Assembly (NCBI GenBank): GCA_003550325.1
Contig: QKWP01000111.1
Coordinates: 177,309 to 241,308, forward strand
Source: Gigaspora rosea
Lineage: Eukaryota > Glomeromycota > Glomeromycetes > Diversisporales > Gigasporaceae
Direction: 5' to 3'
DNA length: 64,000 nucleotides
A model generated the notes under the pieces. The model had not been told where the DNA came from, made no database searches, and saw nothing but the letters and a program-made list of their open reading frames with translations. A program made the position numbers and the translations under genes. Below, piece after piece: positions 47,346 through 59,173 of the stretch (its first letter is position 1; the number at the start of each line of letters is the position of its first letter).

Positions 47346-47937
47346 GGAAATGGGGTTTATGATTTTTTTGACTCTTAGCAGTCAGGGAAGATGTCATGCT
47401 GTGTGATAAATTATAATAAAATTTATAATAAAAACACATAAATTTACTATAAACTTTAAGCTCAAGATACTTTCCAACTTACATATTAACTTATTGTTAA
47501 ATTTTAGGGTTAAAGATATGAGAATAGTAGAATAAAATCACTTAAAATGACTTTTTAAAGTCTTGTAAAAATTAAAGTTTTTCCAGTAAAATCTTATAAA
47601 AAAGATTTACTAATTTTGAAAATACAATTATATGCCAAATTTTATGCTAAACAAGTTTTTACTTACAAGATGAAAATAGGGTGTTAGTAAAAATTATATT
47701 AGATAAGTTTACACTTTTTTCTACTAAGATATTCTATTTTTATCTCTAAGTAAACTTGTTCAGCGCAAAATTTTACATACTTTATATTTCCAAAAATTTG
47801 GTTTTCAAGCTATTACTAGGTAAAAAGTTGAGTTAAAATTATATAAAAATTTTTCATTAATTAAAGTTGTCTGATGAAATGGTTTTATCATTCGTCAATG
47901 CTGAATATTTCTTTATTAGTCACCCATCTTTAGAGCC
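47346..47937. other. AT-rich spacer without a supported gene
   Basis: 47490-47830 is partly self-complementary (TTTACTTACAAGATGAAAAT against ATTTTTATCTCTAAGTAAAC), consistent with another decayed palindrome; nothing coding is recognised. Confidence 0.45.
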
Positions 47938-48029
47938 AATTAGGTTCAAATGAACCCAATTTGGTTTATATTTATATAAGCCCAAATTGGGTTCAAATGG
48001 CCCTGAAATTGGTTCACTTGAACCTAAAT
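47938..48029. mobile_element. Small palindromic MITE (92 bp)
   Basis: TAGGTTCAAATGAACCCAAT on the left pairs with the complement of the right end (GGTTCACTTGAACCTA); the middle contains CCCAATTTGG and CCAAATTGGG. No target duplication was confirmed. Confidence 0.65.
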
Positions 48030-48451
48030 TAATTATTCTTTCTTTATTTATTTTTTATTTTTTATATTTACAGTATTTAAATTTTTTTTATTTTTTAATT
48101 TATATTTATATATTTATTTGCAACTTTGGTTGATTTTAAATTGATTAAGTCATTCTTAATTTGTCACCAATTTAGGAATAACTAATCAATTCTTAATTCA
48201 ATTAAATTATTTAACTCTATTATAATATGAAATTTAATAAAAAATTAGAACTCAGATTATTTAAATTTTATTATACTACAAGCATATTGCGTATTACATA
48301 TGTTATATTAATTATATTAATTCATATATTCTTTAATAGATCAAAATAAATATAGTTAATGTTTAACTGCATTTAAAAATCCAAGCGAATCACATAACCA
48401 AAATTTTAAATATTGGATAGCTTATAATTTTAAAATTATTTATATTGGTAT
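48030..48451. other. AT-rich spacer without a supported gene
   Basis: Homopolymer-rich and AT-rich; nothing recognised before the SINE target site. Confidence 0.6.
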
Positions 48452-48469
48452 AATTAAAAAAAGCTTCAA

Positions 48470-49175
48470 GGGTGTGGCGCCTTAGAGAAGTGGTCAAGGT
48501 GTCACCCCCAAGTGGCAGGTTGACAGTTCGAATCCCACTGTTGACGCTTTGAACAATAGGCCTGTGTTCGGTAACCATGTGGCTCAGATCGGTTGGGTTG
48601 TAAAAACCTGTTACCTTGGTTCCACCATCTTGAATGGGAGCTACGGCGCAATGGTGTTATCGTTACACCATAAAATCCAGGGAACCAGAGAAATGGAAAC
48701 CCGTTTGGCAAGTCCCGAATTAGGAGGTAATAGTGAAGATCTACAACGGCACTACCAAAAGAAGGTGGGTGGCCGGGATTGGAATGAACCTAATAAGGGC
48801 AGGCGGCTTTGTCACTAAATCCGTATCCGAAGTGGAATGGGACACAGAAGATAACAGTAGGCAGAAGGTGCGAGGGTAAAGTAGCCCTTAGGCTGATAAT
48901 TTATCTAAAATAGTTGAGGCCCCTTAATATCTGCGCTTGTGCAGTGTAACGGGTAGTAATAGGAAGAGCGTGAACCAGAGGGTTTAAATAGGCAATTCCT
49001 GTAGTTGGGTTGTAGGTATGGCAGCTAGTGTAGAACCTTCGGGCGGACTACTTAAATTAGGCACCAAAAGTGCACGTGTGGCTAGTTCTATCCTCATTCA
49101 TGTAATAAATATTATGTCCTAATAACTCATAATAAAATCCCAGCCATAGTACCCGGCCTCTAAAGTTAAAAAAAA
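48470..49175 (+). mobile_element. tRNA-derived SINE (706 bp) with an 18-bp target duplication
   Basis: The 5' end is tRNA-like: box A region TTAGAGAAGTGGTCAAGG (48482-48499) and box B GTTCGAATCCC (48526-48536), enclosed by an ACAGT/ACTGT T-stem. The 3' end is an A-rich tail. The exact sequence AATTAAAAAAAGCTTCAA flanks the unit at 48452-48469 and 49176-49193, proof of target-primed insertion. The body is long and much less AT-rich than the surroundings, and its last ~200 bases (near TAATAAATATTATGTCCTAA) are plausibly borrowed from a partner LINE 3' end. Short frames inside it are not genes. Confidence 0.85.
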
Positions 49176-49193
49176 AATTAAAAAAAGCTTCAA

Positions 49194-49993
49194 CAATTAA
49201 GCCAATTGAAAATAACCTAGAAACCTATTTTTATAAGATAATTTGTGCAGTGCACCAAGTAATAAAGCATGCTAGTCAAGACAAAATAGTCAAGACTAGT
49301 AATGTGAAAAATGAATGTGCATTAATGCACTTGTTATATAAATTGCACATGATAGCGCATGATACATTTTGGAATTTATATTTTCCTTTCAGAAAATATC
49401 AGATGCATGCTCGAATTTTTACCCCAAACTTGCTCTTCTTCTATGTCCATTCATTTTCTTTTTGGGACTTTTGCATCCATATCCTTTAATTCTGCTTGAC
49501 AATATCCAAATTATATATACTTTAATTTTCTTACATAAACTTTAGATGGGATAAAATGCACATGATTCCAAGTCATGCACATTAATGTGCATGATGTGCA
49601 CATATAAACCTATCTCTAGTCAAGGCAAAAACCTGTTGAAAGATTTTTTTACTATGCTTATGCTTTTTTTTAATAATACTAAATTTTTAACATGCAATTA
49701 AAAGATTTGTATGTGGTATTGTTTTATCTTGCAAACAGGTTGATGACGCCAATCATGAATAGAGTGTTTTAAAAGCTCATTAGTCCTAGAAGTCCTAGAA
49801 ATTATTGAAATCATCAATTCAAATGTTAATTCAAGACATTACATATTGCAAGAAAAAGATAAGTGTTAGGCTCAAAAGTAGTAATTTACTATGCACAAGA
49901 TGATGGTTCTACATGGTAATATAAAAATTGTTCAAATTTTTTAATCATATAAATTTTTACTGTTGTGCTTTTTTATTGATTACGCATAGGATG
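49194..49993. other. AT-rich spacer without a supported gene
   Basis: GCACATGATAGCGCATGATA near 49340 and AGTCATGCACATTAATGTGC near 49570 form weak inverted repeats around GTGCATTAATGCAC-like motifs, possibly a decayed palindromic element. No coding sequence is recognised. Confidence 0.45.
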
Positions 49994-50174
49994 AGGAATG
50001 GGCCAGGCTTGGCTGGGTCTGGCAGTGCCCAAGTCCAAGCCTGGAAAAAATTTTTAGCCCAAGCCCAGCCCAAAAATAAAAAAGCCTGAAATAGTGGGCT
50101 GGGCCGGGATTGATTTTAAAATTAAGCCCAGCCCACTCAGGCCCGCTAAGGCCCAATCAAGCCCGGCCAGTCCT
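49994..50174. mobile_element. GC-rich MITE of GGGC/GCCC repeats (181 bp)
   Basis: The left end AGGAATGGGCCAGGCTTGG resembles the complement of the right end (AGGACTGGCCGGGCTTGA). The interior is AGCCCAGCCC/GGGCTGGGC motifs in both orientations, a marked GC spike in AT-rich DNA. No target duplication was recognised. Confidence 0.65.
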
Positions 50175-51029
50175 ATTCTTTATTTTAAATCTTCTGTACT
50201 GTACATGCATAAATAAAATAAGAAAATAAATTTCTACAGTTATCATATTATTCTATTATTTCTTAGTTCTACGTATAATATAATCGATGATTCATATGAA
50301 ATTAAACCAATACATTCATCACGAACTTCGAAGGTCCATATATTTACATAATATCACGTAGATGACAATAATTCTATGTAGTTGTTTGATATACATTTAT
50401 GTAAGTGTAAAGCCACTTAGCAATTTATATAAATTTAAACTTTTTTTGTGTTATTTTACTGAAGGTCTGTAGGACGCATAAATAATTATAAGTTTATGTA
50501 ATTTCTTACCTAAAAATTTATAAAAAAGTTTGTGATGTTTTCACTATTCATCACTCTTTTGACCAGGTTAGATGGAATTACTATAATATTAGGGTAGCTG
50601 CATGATGCAATCATGCTAAAACCAGGAACATTGCATATATCTTGCTCAGCTGGTTATACGTCTCATAAATTTCTCGCTTGAAACAAGACACACACTAAAA
50701 CAACTTTCAGGCGTAAGTGTCTTTACTATGTGCTTCTTTTCTCTTTATTCATTACCAGTCAAAAGACTAACTTTTGCTCTTTCTATTTATATTAATTCTG
50801 CGATTACAAATTTCGTGTAACACTTATATTTCTCTATATTTTACTTTTTTAATTGTAATAAAATAAACTCTCTTTGTTACGGTGATCGATGATCACAATA
50901 ACATTGCACAAAATTATAATACTTGTCATAATTCTGGTTGACTTTATTACCATATGAGCTGTTTGAATTTATTTTCATTCTATCTTTGCGCTTTTCACTT
51001 TGTTATATATTTCGTATTAAATCACTAAC
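50175..51029. other. AT-rich spacer without a supported gene
   Basis: No coding region, RNA gene or clear repeat recognised. Confidence 0.55.
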
Positions 51030-51353
51030 AACTACTTATAGACAACGTAGTTCATAGGCAATTAATTTACAGACAAGATTATCCTACAGATGGTTAATTC
51101 ACTGACAATTTTATTTTGTTGACAATATATTCAGCCAACATTTTTTCATAAATTACACCAACTTTACCATAAAGTCTCAATTTCAAAAATTTATGGTAAC
51201 CTTAACTCTAATGACAATGACTAGAATTAATTTGTTTGTGAAATCTGATGCCATGCCAATGAAGCAATCTTATCTGTGAATAAATTGACCATACCTGTAA
51301 TTAAATTCTCTGCAAACTAAGTTGTCTGTGAAGTAATTTTTGGTGAGTTGATG
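51030..51353. mobile_element. Diverged relative of the TTCACCGACA MITE
   Basis: The left arm has ATAGACAACGTAGTTCATAG, TTACAGACAAG and TTCACTGACAA; the right arm has the complements (TTATCTGTGAATAAATT, AAGTTGTCTGTGAAGTAAT). The centre has GTAACCTTAACTCTAATGA. Its build matches 14850-15150. Confidence 0.55.
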
Positions 51354-51914
51354 ATACTAAATAAAATATTAAATAAAAACTCAATAAAGTCGACATAGAT
51401 CACAAATAAATACAATTTGAATTTTAAAGCAGTCTGATAGTGATAGAGCATATTTTACCTGATTTCATTCCACCATATGATACATATTATGTACGCATTT
51501 GTTTTTTGAAGGTAATGATAAATTTTATTTACGGTTTAAACTAATGACAAATATGAATTTAAAGTTTTATTTCATAAAATAGAAGTCTTCAGATACTCTC
51601 ATTTTATTCCATTATTTGAACATTCGTAATTACAAATGCTATTTAAGCTTCCAAAGTTGAATTGTGCAATTACTATATATATGAGCACCATCAAGAAAAG
51701 TCTGCTATCAAGTTCATTGATACATAATCGGTATAATATTGAAGGTTCACTGGTTTGACTTAGCAGGTTGAACCTTCAAGCACTTTTATTTGTTGAAAAC
51801 TTTGATTAGTTTTAGAAAGGCACAATAATTGCTATAAATTTTTTGCAAGAAGGATAAATAATTAAAAGCAAGTGTTACCCACGTTAAGGTTCACAATCAT
51901 GCCATAAACAGATA

Positions 51915-52048
51915 CGATTCCCCGAAAGTTATTTCCCCGACAAGCCACTTATCCGATGACAAGCTGCTAAAAATGTATACAGTAGCCGCAACTAATCAAA
52001 TACTAACCTAATCCGTGATGTCGGGGAAATAACTTTTGGGGAATTGAA
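51915..52048 (+). mobile_element. MITE of the CCCCGAAAGTTATTT family, copy 1
   Basis: The left end GATTCCCCGAAAGTTATTTC and the right end, the complement of AATTCCCCAAAAGTTATTTC, are inverted repeats extending through CCCCGACA. The interior has GCTGCTAAAAATGTATACAG and CGCAACTAATCAAATACTAA. An inverted second copy lies about 100 bases downstream. Confidence 0.75.
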
Positions 52049-52155
52049 CGACAACTATTTGTGCGTACATGTGCTTGCATACTTAGACTATAACGAAAAT
52101 GGAAATCTGCTAATATTAATAAAAGTTGGTTAACTACCTTTCTTGTTTTGGTTGT

Positions 52156-52307
52156 CGCCGAAAGTTATTTGCCCGACAGGATACATATCCGACATCACAT
52201 AAGGTTAGGGTTAGCATTTGATTAGTTGCGGCTATACATTTTTAGCAGATTGTCACCTGTGTGATGTTGAAAAAGTGGCTTGTCCGGCAATAATTTTCAG
52301 GGAATCG
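52156..52307 (-). mobile_element. MITE of the CCCCGAAAGTTATTT family, copy 2 (inverted)
   Basis: Its reverse complement contains GATTCCCTGAAAATTATTGC, AATCTGCTAAAAATGTATAG, CGCAACTAATCAAATGCTAA and CCCTAACCTTATGTGATGTC, matching copy 1 with substitutions. The two copies are head-to-head and could form a larger stem. Confidence 0.75.
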
Positions 52308-53277
52308 TACCGTAACCTGCACAAATATGATCGTTATACGTAACAGAACTATAAAACAGATACATAGCATTGTTGATTTAAGTGTACATGTATCAATAAC
52401 GTAACTTTAAAGGAGCTTGGCACACATTGTCCACTTTATAGAAAGTAATAGTAATAGATATATTATGATAATATGTCAAATCCTAGTCTGACTATCGAAT
52501 TAAATATAAAAACTATTTATTATAATGGTTTTTTTATTAATGATTTTTCAGATCGGGCATGATCTTAATAGTTAAAGTCATCGGATAATTTCGTAAGGTG
52601 TAAGCTTAAAACGATCCGTTATTCGGAATGATCTCCAAACACAATTTTTACATGTAAAAATTTAGGATTTCTAGCGGTAATATAAATTATATGTCTGAAG
52701 TGTTTGACATTACGGAAAATTAGAAGCATTTCGCGAAACCTAGTAAATACTATTTGGGTTACTACCAAATCCCAAACTAGTAAGTTTTTAACCAATCAGA
52801 TGTGATAATTCAGCCTAAGCCCATTCTCCTGATGGAGTGGGAAAAAATCGATTTCAGGATTTACATACATTCCTGATAGGATTAATAAAGGATCCCCATA
52901 CAGTTACTTTCGATTCGGAATTTTATGTTATATAAGGATATATTTGATCTTACAATCAGATTGGCAGTAGAAAATGAAAGATTAATTTCATCAGCATTTC
53001 TAATCAAGAACGACATGTAAATTGAATTTATCAGGAACAACAACAACAGTTCATCTGGAACGGTATCTTTGTTTAGCCGCCATTGTTTCAATAAATTATT
53101 TTAAAACAATTAAAAATATATAAAAAACGAATTAAACTGCTTTCTATATAATTCTTATCATTCCAAGCACTTCGATTAATAGAATATTTTAATTAGTCAG
53201 GAATCGAATAAACTAACAAGTGAATCATCATTTGATGAATAAAAAAAATATAAAGTATACAATATTGGGGGAATAAT
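52308..53277. other. Spacer; repeat fragment and an unassigned - strand frame
   Basis: 52555-52640 resembles the large palindrome at 57267-58643 (AAAACGATCCGTTA). A 69-residue - strand frame at 52882-53091 (RRLNKDTVPDELLLLFLIN-like) has protein-like composition, but no homologue or motif is recognised; it may be a gene remnant. Confidence 0.35.
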
Positions 53278-53345
53278 TGTAATTTGACAAATGAACATGT
53301 GTCGCAGAGCGGCAGATGTAGCCAATTATTTGCCAAATTACTGTA
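53278..53345. repeat. Small palindrome related to 20545-20610
   Basis: TGTAATTTGACAAATGAACA at the left and GCCAAATTACTG at the right are complementary at their ends, and AAATGAACATGTG is shared with 20570-20580. Confidence 0.5.
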
Positions 53346-56300
53346 TTCTCAAATTTGCCCAATAATGGTGGTCTATCATGATTCGTAGAGACATATGTGC
53401 GATGGACTAGGAAAACCCATCTTTGACACTTTTTTATCAATTTCGAGATTTTTAATTTAAAAAAAGTGACAGTTTTTGTTTATATAATTTATATTTTACT
53501 TTTTACCCTACACTAATATAATAGTTTATCGAGATATTTTAACTTGACGGTAGACAATCTTTAAACGTATGAGTTCTAACAATAGGTTAACAGCATAAAA
53601 TTAACGTCTCAATTAAAGTAGATTGGTCAATAATTGATATCAAACAAGATCAGGGGTAAAAATTTAAGTTTAACTAACAATAATCGTCATTTTCTCAAAA
53701 TGGAAAATCCCTTCAAATATGGGTTTCCTAGCCATCGCTCATATGATCTCGAGATAGGAGCGTCGCGAGTGCCCAATTGTTACACAATTGATAAAAATTT
53801 TTTATCAGTTTTAAAATACTTTTTTGGATTCATAAAAGAGTTAATCTACCTGAGCTTCACAAAGCATATTACCGGCAAGTAAAACTTGAAGTTTTCGTGC
53901 CATACTATAAGAATATCGGTTGAATCTCCACAACTTTTATATTACACTTCACCGGTCGAGGTTATAATAATTAACGCCACTACGTTGACCAAATCTTGTT
54001 TGTTGTGCAAAAAAATGAAAAAAAGCTTAAAATAACAAATTAATTACAATAGAATAGAAGGAAAAAATTAGTTTTTATATTTTTATATGTTGTATAAAAA
54101 AACCCTTATAAAATCGAAAATAACAATATTATTTAACAATGCAATTTAATAATAATATTATTGTAGGAGCTTTTAAGAAATAATGAGAAGTTGATACACA
54201 TTAAACGTACAGTGTGTCGTAAAACAAAGTTTTCTTCCTAGAATAACAATTTTATAATGTAAGATATATAGCGTAAGATATTATAAAATTTGATAGATAT
54301 AGAATTTGATATAGAACTAGATATAGAATTAGATATAAAATTAGATGTAGAATTAAAATTGAGCTTTTGTAAAAATAAAAATAAATACTATGAAAAAGTT
54401 AATAATCTCGATCTAAATTAATTAATATATATTTATTTACCTAATAGTAATATTTAACAGCATTTTTTTGGAATATTACTAACTATAACCAGTGGTAATG
54501 ATTACCTATATCATATGATTATATTTGACTAATCAAAATTTTAATATAATTTACTTTTAATTAAACTTAATAATAATCATGCAATATAAATAATTATTAC
54601 AAAAAAGTGTAATAATCATCCTAAATTAAACCATATAACAGTCAGAAAATAAGATAAATCCTACTCGCAATTTTACTACTATATAAACACTAATTTTAAT
54701 CTAATTTTAACTCTAACCTTAACCATAACTATAATAATAACCTAGTCTGCATTATAGGATATTATGTATAACACAGAATTATGAATATAATATTTCAAAA
54801 GTTATTTATCAAATAACTAATAAAATTTACTAAAATAATAGTACTTTCGATCAAGCTTATTGTAGAAAGCTTTGTTACTAAATATCAAACTAATAACTTT
54901 ATTCAATATATACAATAAAATTTTTATAAAGCTACAATCTTTAATACTTAAACTATAATATACTACAACTTTTATTTAATACAAAAAAATATTAATATAA
55001 GGGTATTGACATATATTATATATATCTTTTTACTATACCCTCTACCTCTCTATATATAATATAAGTTTGATTGGCTCTTATGAATTTATATATTTCAGCT
55101 CCCTAACTAACTCTAACTCTAGTATAAAAAGAACAATATTTTTTTATATTTGTTAACTATACCACAGCTTTATTTAACATAATTAATATAAATTTTTTAA
55201 CTTGTACTTCAACTTTATTTAACATATTTATTATAAATTTTTTAACTTTTACACTATATGTTTTAAGACTAAATTGGTCTAATAATATTAAAATGTAATT
55301 TATTAAATTTTTTAAAAATATCTAAAATGACTGCTAAAGTAAGATTTTTTTATATTATTATAGTAATTAGTTACAAATTATTGTATTTGATTCCACAGTT
55401 TATCAAGACTTCTACTTTTTAATTCACTTCTAGCTTTTATATAGAAGAGTTCTACTAATAAAAAATACAAAATATAAAAAATAAAAGGAATATAACAAAA
55501 AGGAAATTTGGAATAGACAATACTAGTACTGAAATTAACACTAAAATTGAACAATATTAATAACAAAAAAGTACTATATAGACAATATTAATAACAAAAA
55601 AAACGCCCAAATGGACACATTATTGATAAAAGTTAATACTGAAATAGACTATTTCAGCAATATAAAATAACAATATTAATAATAAAAGAGATACTAAAAT
55701 GGATAACACAAATAATAAAAAATTTACCAAACCAAACAATACTAATAACAAAAGAAATAATACTAATGACAAAAAAAACAATACTTGCAACAATATTTTA
55801 ACAATACTAGAAAAAATACTAATAGCAAGAATAATAACAATAAAAACCAAAAAAACTATGTAACTATAGTAGTATTGATTGCTAGTGGTATTTATAGTAA
55901 TTTACTATCTATAATCTAACCCTAACTCTAATATCAATTAATTTTAATTAAAATCAGAAAAATTAGATAGTCTGTAATGTACCTGGCTTTAAGCATCCTC
56001 TGTAAAAGGAGAAATCTATGTTATTCTAATTCAGTATATTCTCTGACTGCAGTCACACAGAGCTAATGATCACATATAGAGTGTCAGAAGAATCTAGAAT
56101 AGTCTAATTAACATTTTGTTACCATAAAAGAGGGACATCTAAAGTGGAGCAGATTCTTATAATATATTTTATTGAATTAATTATAGGGTTAGGAACATCT
56201 TAGATTAGGGTTAAATAGGCTTTAGGCAGTAATATATAAGCAAAATTGTCTTCTCGACATTTTTAATTAACCCACAAGTTAGGTTTAGACTACCATTTTT

Positions 56301-57266
56301 GTATTTTTGAGGTTTTCACTTTTCTTTCTTGTTTGCTTTGGTGAATGTCATCAAAATTCTGTAATTTAATTGGTCAAATGTCATGTAAATCTGCTCTGCT
56401 TTAGAGGGAAGAACAATATAGCGTGCTTTTATTTTGATTGACCAATTTTGTAGATCAACCCGTGATATAGTAAAAATTTTAATGTTAATCGAAATTAATC
56501 GAAACTCTAAATATTAAGGTAAATTGTCGTGAAGAAAAAAACTGATATGTATAAAAATAACTATCGATAATAAAATTAAACTTAGCAGAAGTCTTTATAA
56601 TGAAATCTTGATAACTTTCTATAACTTTGTTGTGGACAAAATTTCAACAAACCAAAATTTTATTAAAGAAATAATCCTAACATATTATTAATAAGAAAAA
56701 AAAAAGATTCAAAAACAAACTAAAAACGAAATGTACAAGAAATAAATATTTGAACTTATTCTAGAACAGTAATAGCTAATAAAAAAATAATCAAACTAAC
56801 TTCTAGTGCCGCTCCAATATCAAACTAATATTTAATTTTATTTAATAATTGTTATACAGTTACAGTACCACTACTTTGCTTTAACTCTTCTTCATATTCT
56901 TAGCCTATATTATAGTCAAGTTTTATATTAGTTGTGATTACAAAGAAAAGTTTTCATAAAATACGTAAATGATGGCTTAAATTGCCAAGTTTAATTAATT
57001 TATTGTTCCAATAAGTTAAACTTGAATGTTCAAACATACCTCTCATCTAACTTCCGAATTACTTCGCGGATTACCAAATTACTTTGACAGTTTTATAGAC
57101 CAGAAGGTACACTTTCGTTTTCGCTTTTTTTTTGGTATCGAGTTTGGCCAATTCGTCTTCGTGGCTGCCAAACTATTTTTGTAACTGCAAAACGTTACGC
57201 CACTATGTGGAACATATTGTGTAACATGTTGTGTCGATCATATAATCAAGTAAATGTTGGGAAAAT
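53346..57266. other. Long AT-rich region without a supported gene
   Basis: An 82-residue + frame at 53634-53882 (FKYGFPSHRSYDLEIGASRV segment) looks protein-like but has no recognised motif. At 54285-54365 a ~12-base unit, GATATAGAATTA, repeats about six times. At 55500-55865 a degenerate AACAATACTAATAACAAAA repeat gives low-complexity frames. Scattered CTAACCCTAACTCTAA and AGGGTTAGG motifs occur near 54705, 55910 and 56185. No RNA gene is seen. Confidence 0.5.
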
Positions 57267-57300
57267 GTACAGATCACGTGACATTTCATCTTACACGTGC

Positions 57301-57967
57301 AAGGCCGGAATGTGTGACAGAGACCCGTAAAAATTGCTTGTATTATATGAAATCTTTATTTGCGTTATTGCAAAAATTTGTATTAATTTGCAATAATAAA
57401 TTAACTTTGTATTAATTTGTGATTTTTTTGGAAATCATCAAAAATTTATCCAAAATTTTGGTTTGATCTTTCTAGTATTTTTATGTTCATTCATTTTCTC
57501 TTTCAGAAATTTTCGGAATCTTAATTCTGCATATTATCCGACACCAGTAGCCAATCAAATTTATAGAATATCACGTGAAGTTTACTCTTAGAAATTTGGT
57601 TTAATTTGCATAATCAATATAAATTTGCATTAATTTGTATTAATTTATATACAAATTTTTACGGGTCTCTGATGTGTGACAGGTTATGCATATTATCGAT
57701 CATACATCGAAATGTGCAAAGTTCTTTAAAGTTCATTTATATTTGGGTTAGGGTTAGGGTTAGGATTAGATGTTAGCAAGATGTATAGTAAAATCGTTCA
57801 AGGAAAACTTTTTATTAAAGTATGAAAGATGGTTTCTTATGCAGTTTACCGATTTTTTAGCAAAACGAACGTTTTTTTGAGTTTTTCTGAACGTGTAACG
57901 TTACACCTGATCTTGAAATCTGATTGGTAATCTGGCACTAACCTGTCACACATTCCGGACTTGCCTT
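57301..57967. mobile_element. Second-level MITE (AAGGC...CGGAATGTGTGACAG ends)
   Basis: The left end AAGGCCGGAATGTGTGACAG and the right end, the complement of AAGGCAAGTCCGGAATGTGT, are inverted repeats apart from a 5-base gap. The flanks ACACGTGC (57293-57300) and ACACGTAC (57968-57975) match at 7 of 8. The interior (GGGTTAGGGTTAGGG, ATAGTAAAATCGTTCAAGGA, GTTACACCTGATCTTGAAAT) links it to the family at 33402-33728. It is interrupted by the hAT MITE at 57318-57671. Confidence 0.8.
57318..57671. mobile_element. Third-level hAT MITE (354 bp)
   Basis: The perfect 18-base ends CAGAGACCCGTAAAAATT and the complement lie next to an exact 8-bp target duplication ATGTGTGA (57310-57317 and 57672-57679). 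CAGAG termini and 8-bp duplications are typical of hAT transposons. The interior is AT-rich (ATTTGTATTAATTTGCAATA) and noncoding. Confidence 0.92.
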
Positions 57968-58643
57968 ACACGTACCAAAATACTAATTTTTTGAATTAAA
58001 AAACGATCCGTAAGGGATTATAAAATCTGATCAGTAGATCCGGAGATATGACCTTTTGAAATTTAGCAACGTTCTAATGATAATATTAAAACGTCGCATA
58101 AATTTTATGAGACTATATATCCAGCTCTACTGAGCCAATTTTAATAATATCACAAATTAGTAGCAAAAAGAGCAGGAGAATAAGTTTGATTAGAGTGATA
58201 AAAGGTTAACTTAGTTCGAGAGTCTTCAGGCCACCTTTCTCTTATCTTTTTTTAATAAAATTAAAAAGTGTTTCGACTGAGATTTTATACTGATCTCCTT
58301 TACCGTTCTAAGAAAACTTGTTCTCCTGACCTTTCTGGTTCTAATGGTAGTGAAATCGTTAAAATAAACTTAATAGAGCCGGGATATAGCGTATGAAGTT
58401 TATGCGACGTTTTTATATAATTTTTAGAACGTTGCCGAAATTTCGAAAGGTCATATCTCCGGCTCTACTAATCAGATTTTAATAATCTCATGCTATAAGA
58501 ACTAGAAAGATCAGGAGAAACAGCTTTATTAGGGTGATAAAGGATGTTATCTTAGTACAATCGCCTTAACGGATCGTTTTTTAATTCAAAAAAATTATTA
58601 TTTTGGTACGTGTACATAAGATGAAATGTCACGTGACCTGTAC

Positions 58644-59173
58644 GTGTCCTTAGACTTTCCGCGCTTTAGACGACCCCGTAAAGAAGCGATCTAAGTTGTC
58701 CTAATTCGGTAATTTATTTGCCAGTGACAATTTACAATATGCGTCCAATATATGCATGGAGTACATTAATTATTTACCATAAATTGTATAGTGTCGTAGT
58801 AGTGATCACACATGAAATTATTCGTATCGATACAAGATCAACCTAGTTGTTAAACAAAACAAAGTATTTAACCAATCAAAGTACGATCCTAAAACTGCTT
58901 CATTTACTTATGGTTAGTAAAATTTGAACAATTCAAATTTATTTTTAATTTTTAATTAACATTGCTTCTCACTTCCAGAAATATTATGGCCGTTATGCTT
59001 TCGATTTCACACTATCGCATTAATAGTTACTGTAATGCATAACTTTTGTCGAGAATATTTAATTTAGGTTTAAAATGTTGGTTTTTATTGAACAATCCTA
59101 ACCTAACTTTAACCTTAACGAGCTTTTAATAATTTTATCAGTGACAATATCACTATATATCAATTATCTTTAG
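58644..59173. other. Upstream region of the electron-transfer gene; missing N-terminus
   Basis: The start codon and the first part of the DOMON domain should lie here, or beyond the palindrome at 57267-58643. A candidate exon after CTTCTCACTTCCAG (58979) contains ATGGCCGTTATGCTTTCG, but its frame could not be joined convincingly to the exon at 59174. CCTAACCTAACTTTAACC occurs at 59097-59115. Confidence 0.35.

Larger units (their letters stand above)
57267..58643. mobile_element. Large palindromic element hosting two nested insertions
   Basis: The outer ends are GTACAGATCACGTGACATTT and the complement of GTACAGGTCACGTGACATTT. The arms contain AAAAAACGATCCGT, GGAGATATGACCTTTTG and AACGTCGCATAAA versus their complements and meet near 58255. 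The left arm is interrupted by the element at 57301-57967, while the right arm is continuous there. No coding sequence is present. Confidence 0.75.

Noticed and set aside
48475-48545. Functional tRNA gene
   Set aside because: Box A and box B are good, but the acceptor and anticodon stems do not close properly, and the unit continues into a SINE body with an A-tail and target duplication.
48390-48818. Short frames of 62-89 residues
   Set aside because: All lie inside the SINE and overlap on both strands; composition reflects the element.
53228-53440. 70-residue - strand frame
   Set aside because: It spans the small palindrome at 53278-53345 and has no motif.
55620-55850. 76-residue hydrophobic - strand frame resembling a membrane protein
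   Set aside because: It derives from an AACAATACTAATAACAAAA degenerate repeat, whose complement encodes Leu, Ile, Val and Phe by composition alone.
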